A DNA stretch of 64,000 nucleotides from positions 6,291,001-6,355,000 of the forward strand of contig NZ_CP073104.1 in the NCBI RefSeq assembly GCF_018138145.1. The letters are read 5' to 3'. The translations under genes were made by a program, and so were the position numbers. Below the pieces are notes generated by a model. That model was not told the origin of the DNA, made no database searches, and saw only the letters and a list, made by a program, of their open reading frames with translations. Position 1 is the first letter of the stretch. Every line of letters starts with the position of its first letter. This document shows positions 63,163 to 64,000 of this stretch, one piece after another. Origin of the DNA: Pseudomonas sp. SCA2728.1_7. GTDB lineage: Bacteria > Pseudomonadota > Gammaproteobacteria > Pseudomonadales > Pseudomonadaceae.

Positions 63163-64000
63163 ATGACGCAATTCTACGATGCGCGCGGCAATATCTATGG
63201 TGTGATTTCGCCCCAGGCATTGCGCAGGGCGGGCGTTGATTTACCTGCCCGCGCGTCCGCATGCATATCGTCGCGTCAGTCCTGGAGCGCAGCGGCAATC
63301 AAACTCTGCTGCGACTGGCCCGCAGGCCAACGCCCGGCGAACAGCAAATCCCACCGCAGCGACGGCCTGCTGATCGGCCCGTTCCAGACGTCGGCACCGT
63401 TCGACGTATTGATCGTCAACACCGACGGTACGCTCGCCGAGCGCAGTGGCAATGGCCTGACGATTTTCTCGCAGGCGCTGACCGAACAAGGCTTGATGCC
63501 GGAGGAGGGCGCGTTGTTGCGCGTGCATCATGACAAGGGTGACGCGGTAGAAACCTCGGTGAAACCGGCTGAAGTCGAAGGTGTTCAAGGTTACTGGCTT
63601 GATCTCGGTCAACCGGATTTCGGGCCGGGTGCGGTCGCTGCGCAGACTGTGCAAGACATCGAGTTCAATGCTCGGGACGTGAGCCACGTCCAGCCCTTGG
63701 CACAACTTGATCCCGACTGGGCGCACAGCCAATTCGTGCGCATTGGCAATCCGCATTGCGTCACGCTGCTCGGTGATGCAGCGGCGTTGCCAAGCAATGA
63801 ACAGATGCGTGAATCGCCACTGAACGAAGGCCTGACCCAAATTGCCTACGCCACACCCGTCGGCGCCGGAGATCCATGCCCGGCAGGCGTCAATCTGCAA
63901 TGGGCAGTGCTGGAATCACCACAGAAAATCCTCGCCCGGGTGTTCGAGCGCGGCGAAGGGCCGACGGCCTCATCCGGCACCAGCGCGAGTGCGGTGGCCT
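63163..64000 (+). CDS. DapF-like protein lacking both catalytic cysteines (partial)
   Basis: The open frame runs to the window edge (279 codons and more). It has the diaminopimelate epimerase fold marks: VNTDGTLAERSGNGLTIFSQ (DapF: NADGS...QCGNG), FVRIGNPHCVTL and ERGEGPTASSGTSASAVA (DapF: GETxACGTGACA). Both catalytic cysteines are Ser (95 and 271), so normal two-base cysteine racemisation is not possible. It starts MTQFYDARGNIYGVISPQAL. I recall related Pseudomonas proteins with the same Ser pair; whether they are enzymes is unknown. The true dapF is likely elsewhere. Confidence 0.75.
   Translation, partial: MTQFYDARGNIYGVISPQALRRAGVDLPARASACISSRQSWSAAAIKLCCDWPAGQRPANSKSHRSDGLLIGPFQTSAPFDVLIVNTDGTLAERSGNGLTIFSQALTEQGLMPEEGALLRVHHDKGDAVETSVKPAEVEGVQGYWLDLGQPDFGPGAVAAQTVQDIEFNARDVSHVQPLAQLDPDWAHSQFVRIGNPHCVTLLGDAAALPSNEQMRESPLNEGLTQIAYATPVGAGDPCPAGVNLQWAVLESPQKILARVFERGEGPTASSGTSASAVA

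Noticed and set aside
63241-63900. Minus-strand gene of 219 residues at the right edge
   Set aside because: It lies antisense to the DapF-like frame, which has conserved motifs.

Overview
The window looks like a chromosomal segment of a fluorescent-group Pseudomonas. The evidence is GC-rich housekeeping genes with typical Pseudomonas neighbours (acetylpolyamine amidohydrolase with ornithine cyclodeaminase, EmrAB-type efflux, a fecIRA-type locus, a DapF-like paralogue) and Pseudomonas REP palindromes between genes. No complete tRNA or rRNA gene was seen. Calls rest on reading motifs by eye; no database search was run.

Bases 1 to about 25,600 are an accessory region with features of a defence island. 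In order it holds: a broken IS1182-type transposase; an HNH nuclease with a probable SRA-like reader domain; a four-gene, ATGA-coupled minus-strand operon encoding an alpha/beta hydrolase, a trypsin-like protease, a protease with an N-terminal effector-associated-like domain, and a 1,034-residue STAND-type ATPase; a scrap of an OprM-family gene; an orphan reverse transcriptase behind a block of non-coding repeats; a tRNA 3'-end remnant with its terminator; a phosphoribosyltransferase/DprA pair resembling the ShosTA anti-phage system; small P2-like phage genes including an Ogr-type zinc finger; a DUF2441-like protein; two unrelated proteins that each carry the HEPN R-N-x3-H motif; a GGTAAT-rich intergenic stretch; a secreted protein; and two identical IS4-family elements in inverted orientation flanking a duplicated gene end.

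Bases about 25,600 to 49,250 are conserved chromosome. The genes include a DUF6124-like gene whose start was cut by the IS, an Lrp-divergent polyamine/amino-acid operon (permease, ornithine cyclodeaminase, acetylpolyamine amidohydrolase), a lipoprotein, a PheC-like periplasmic protein, azoreductase with a divergent LysR regulator, RNase T2, a diguanylate cyclase, a carboxymuconolactone-decarboxylase-family protein, an EmrAB-like efflux pair with a nearby AraC regulator and a second MFS pump, and a two-partner secretion pair (TpsB then a 1,489-residue TpsA).

Bases 49,290 to 50,100 hold five tandem 167-bp units, each containing a REP palindrome pair. They are followed by a co-directional group: cytochrome c, PobA-like flavin monooxygenase, glutamine amidotransferase, LysE exporter, glutamate-racemase-like protein, GST, then an overlapping anthranilate-synthase-type pair. 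I read this group as a possible uncharacterised chorismate-derived metabolic cluster.

The right end has a Fur-box-preceded fecI-fecR-fecA iron uptake locus, a YbjJ-like MFS protein, and the start of a DapF-like gene in which both catalytic cysteines are serine.
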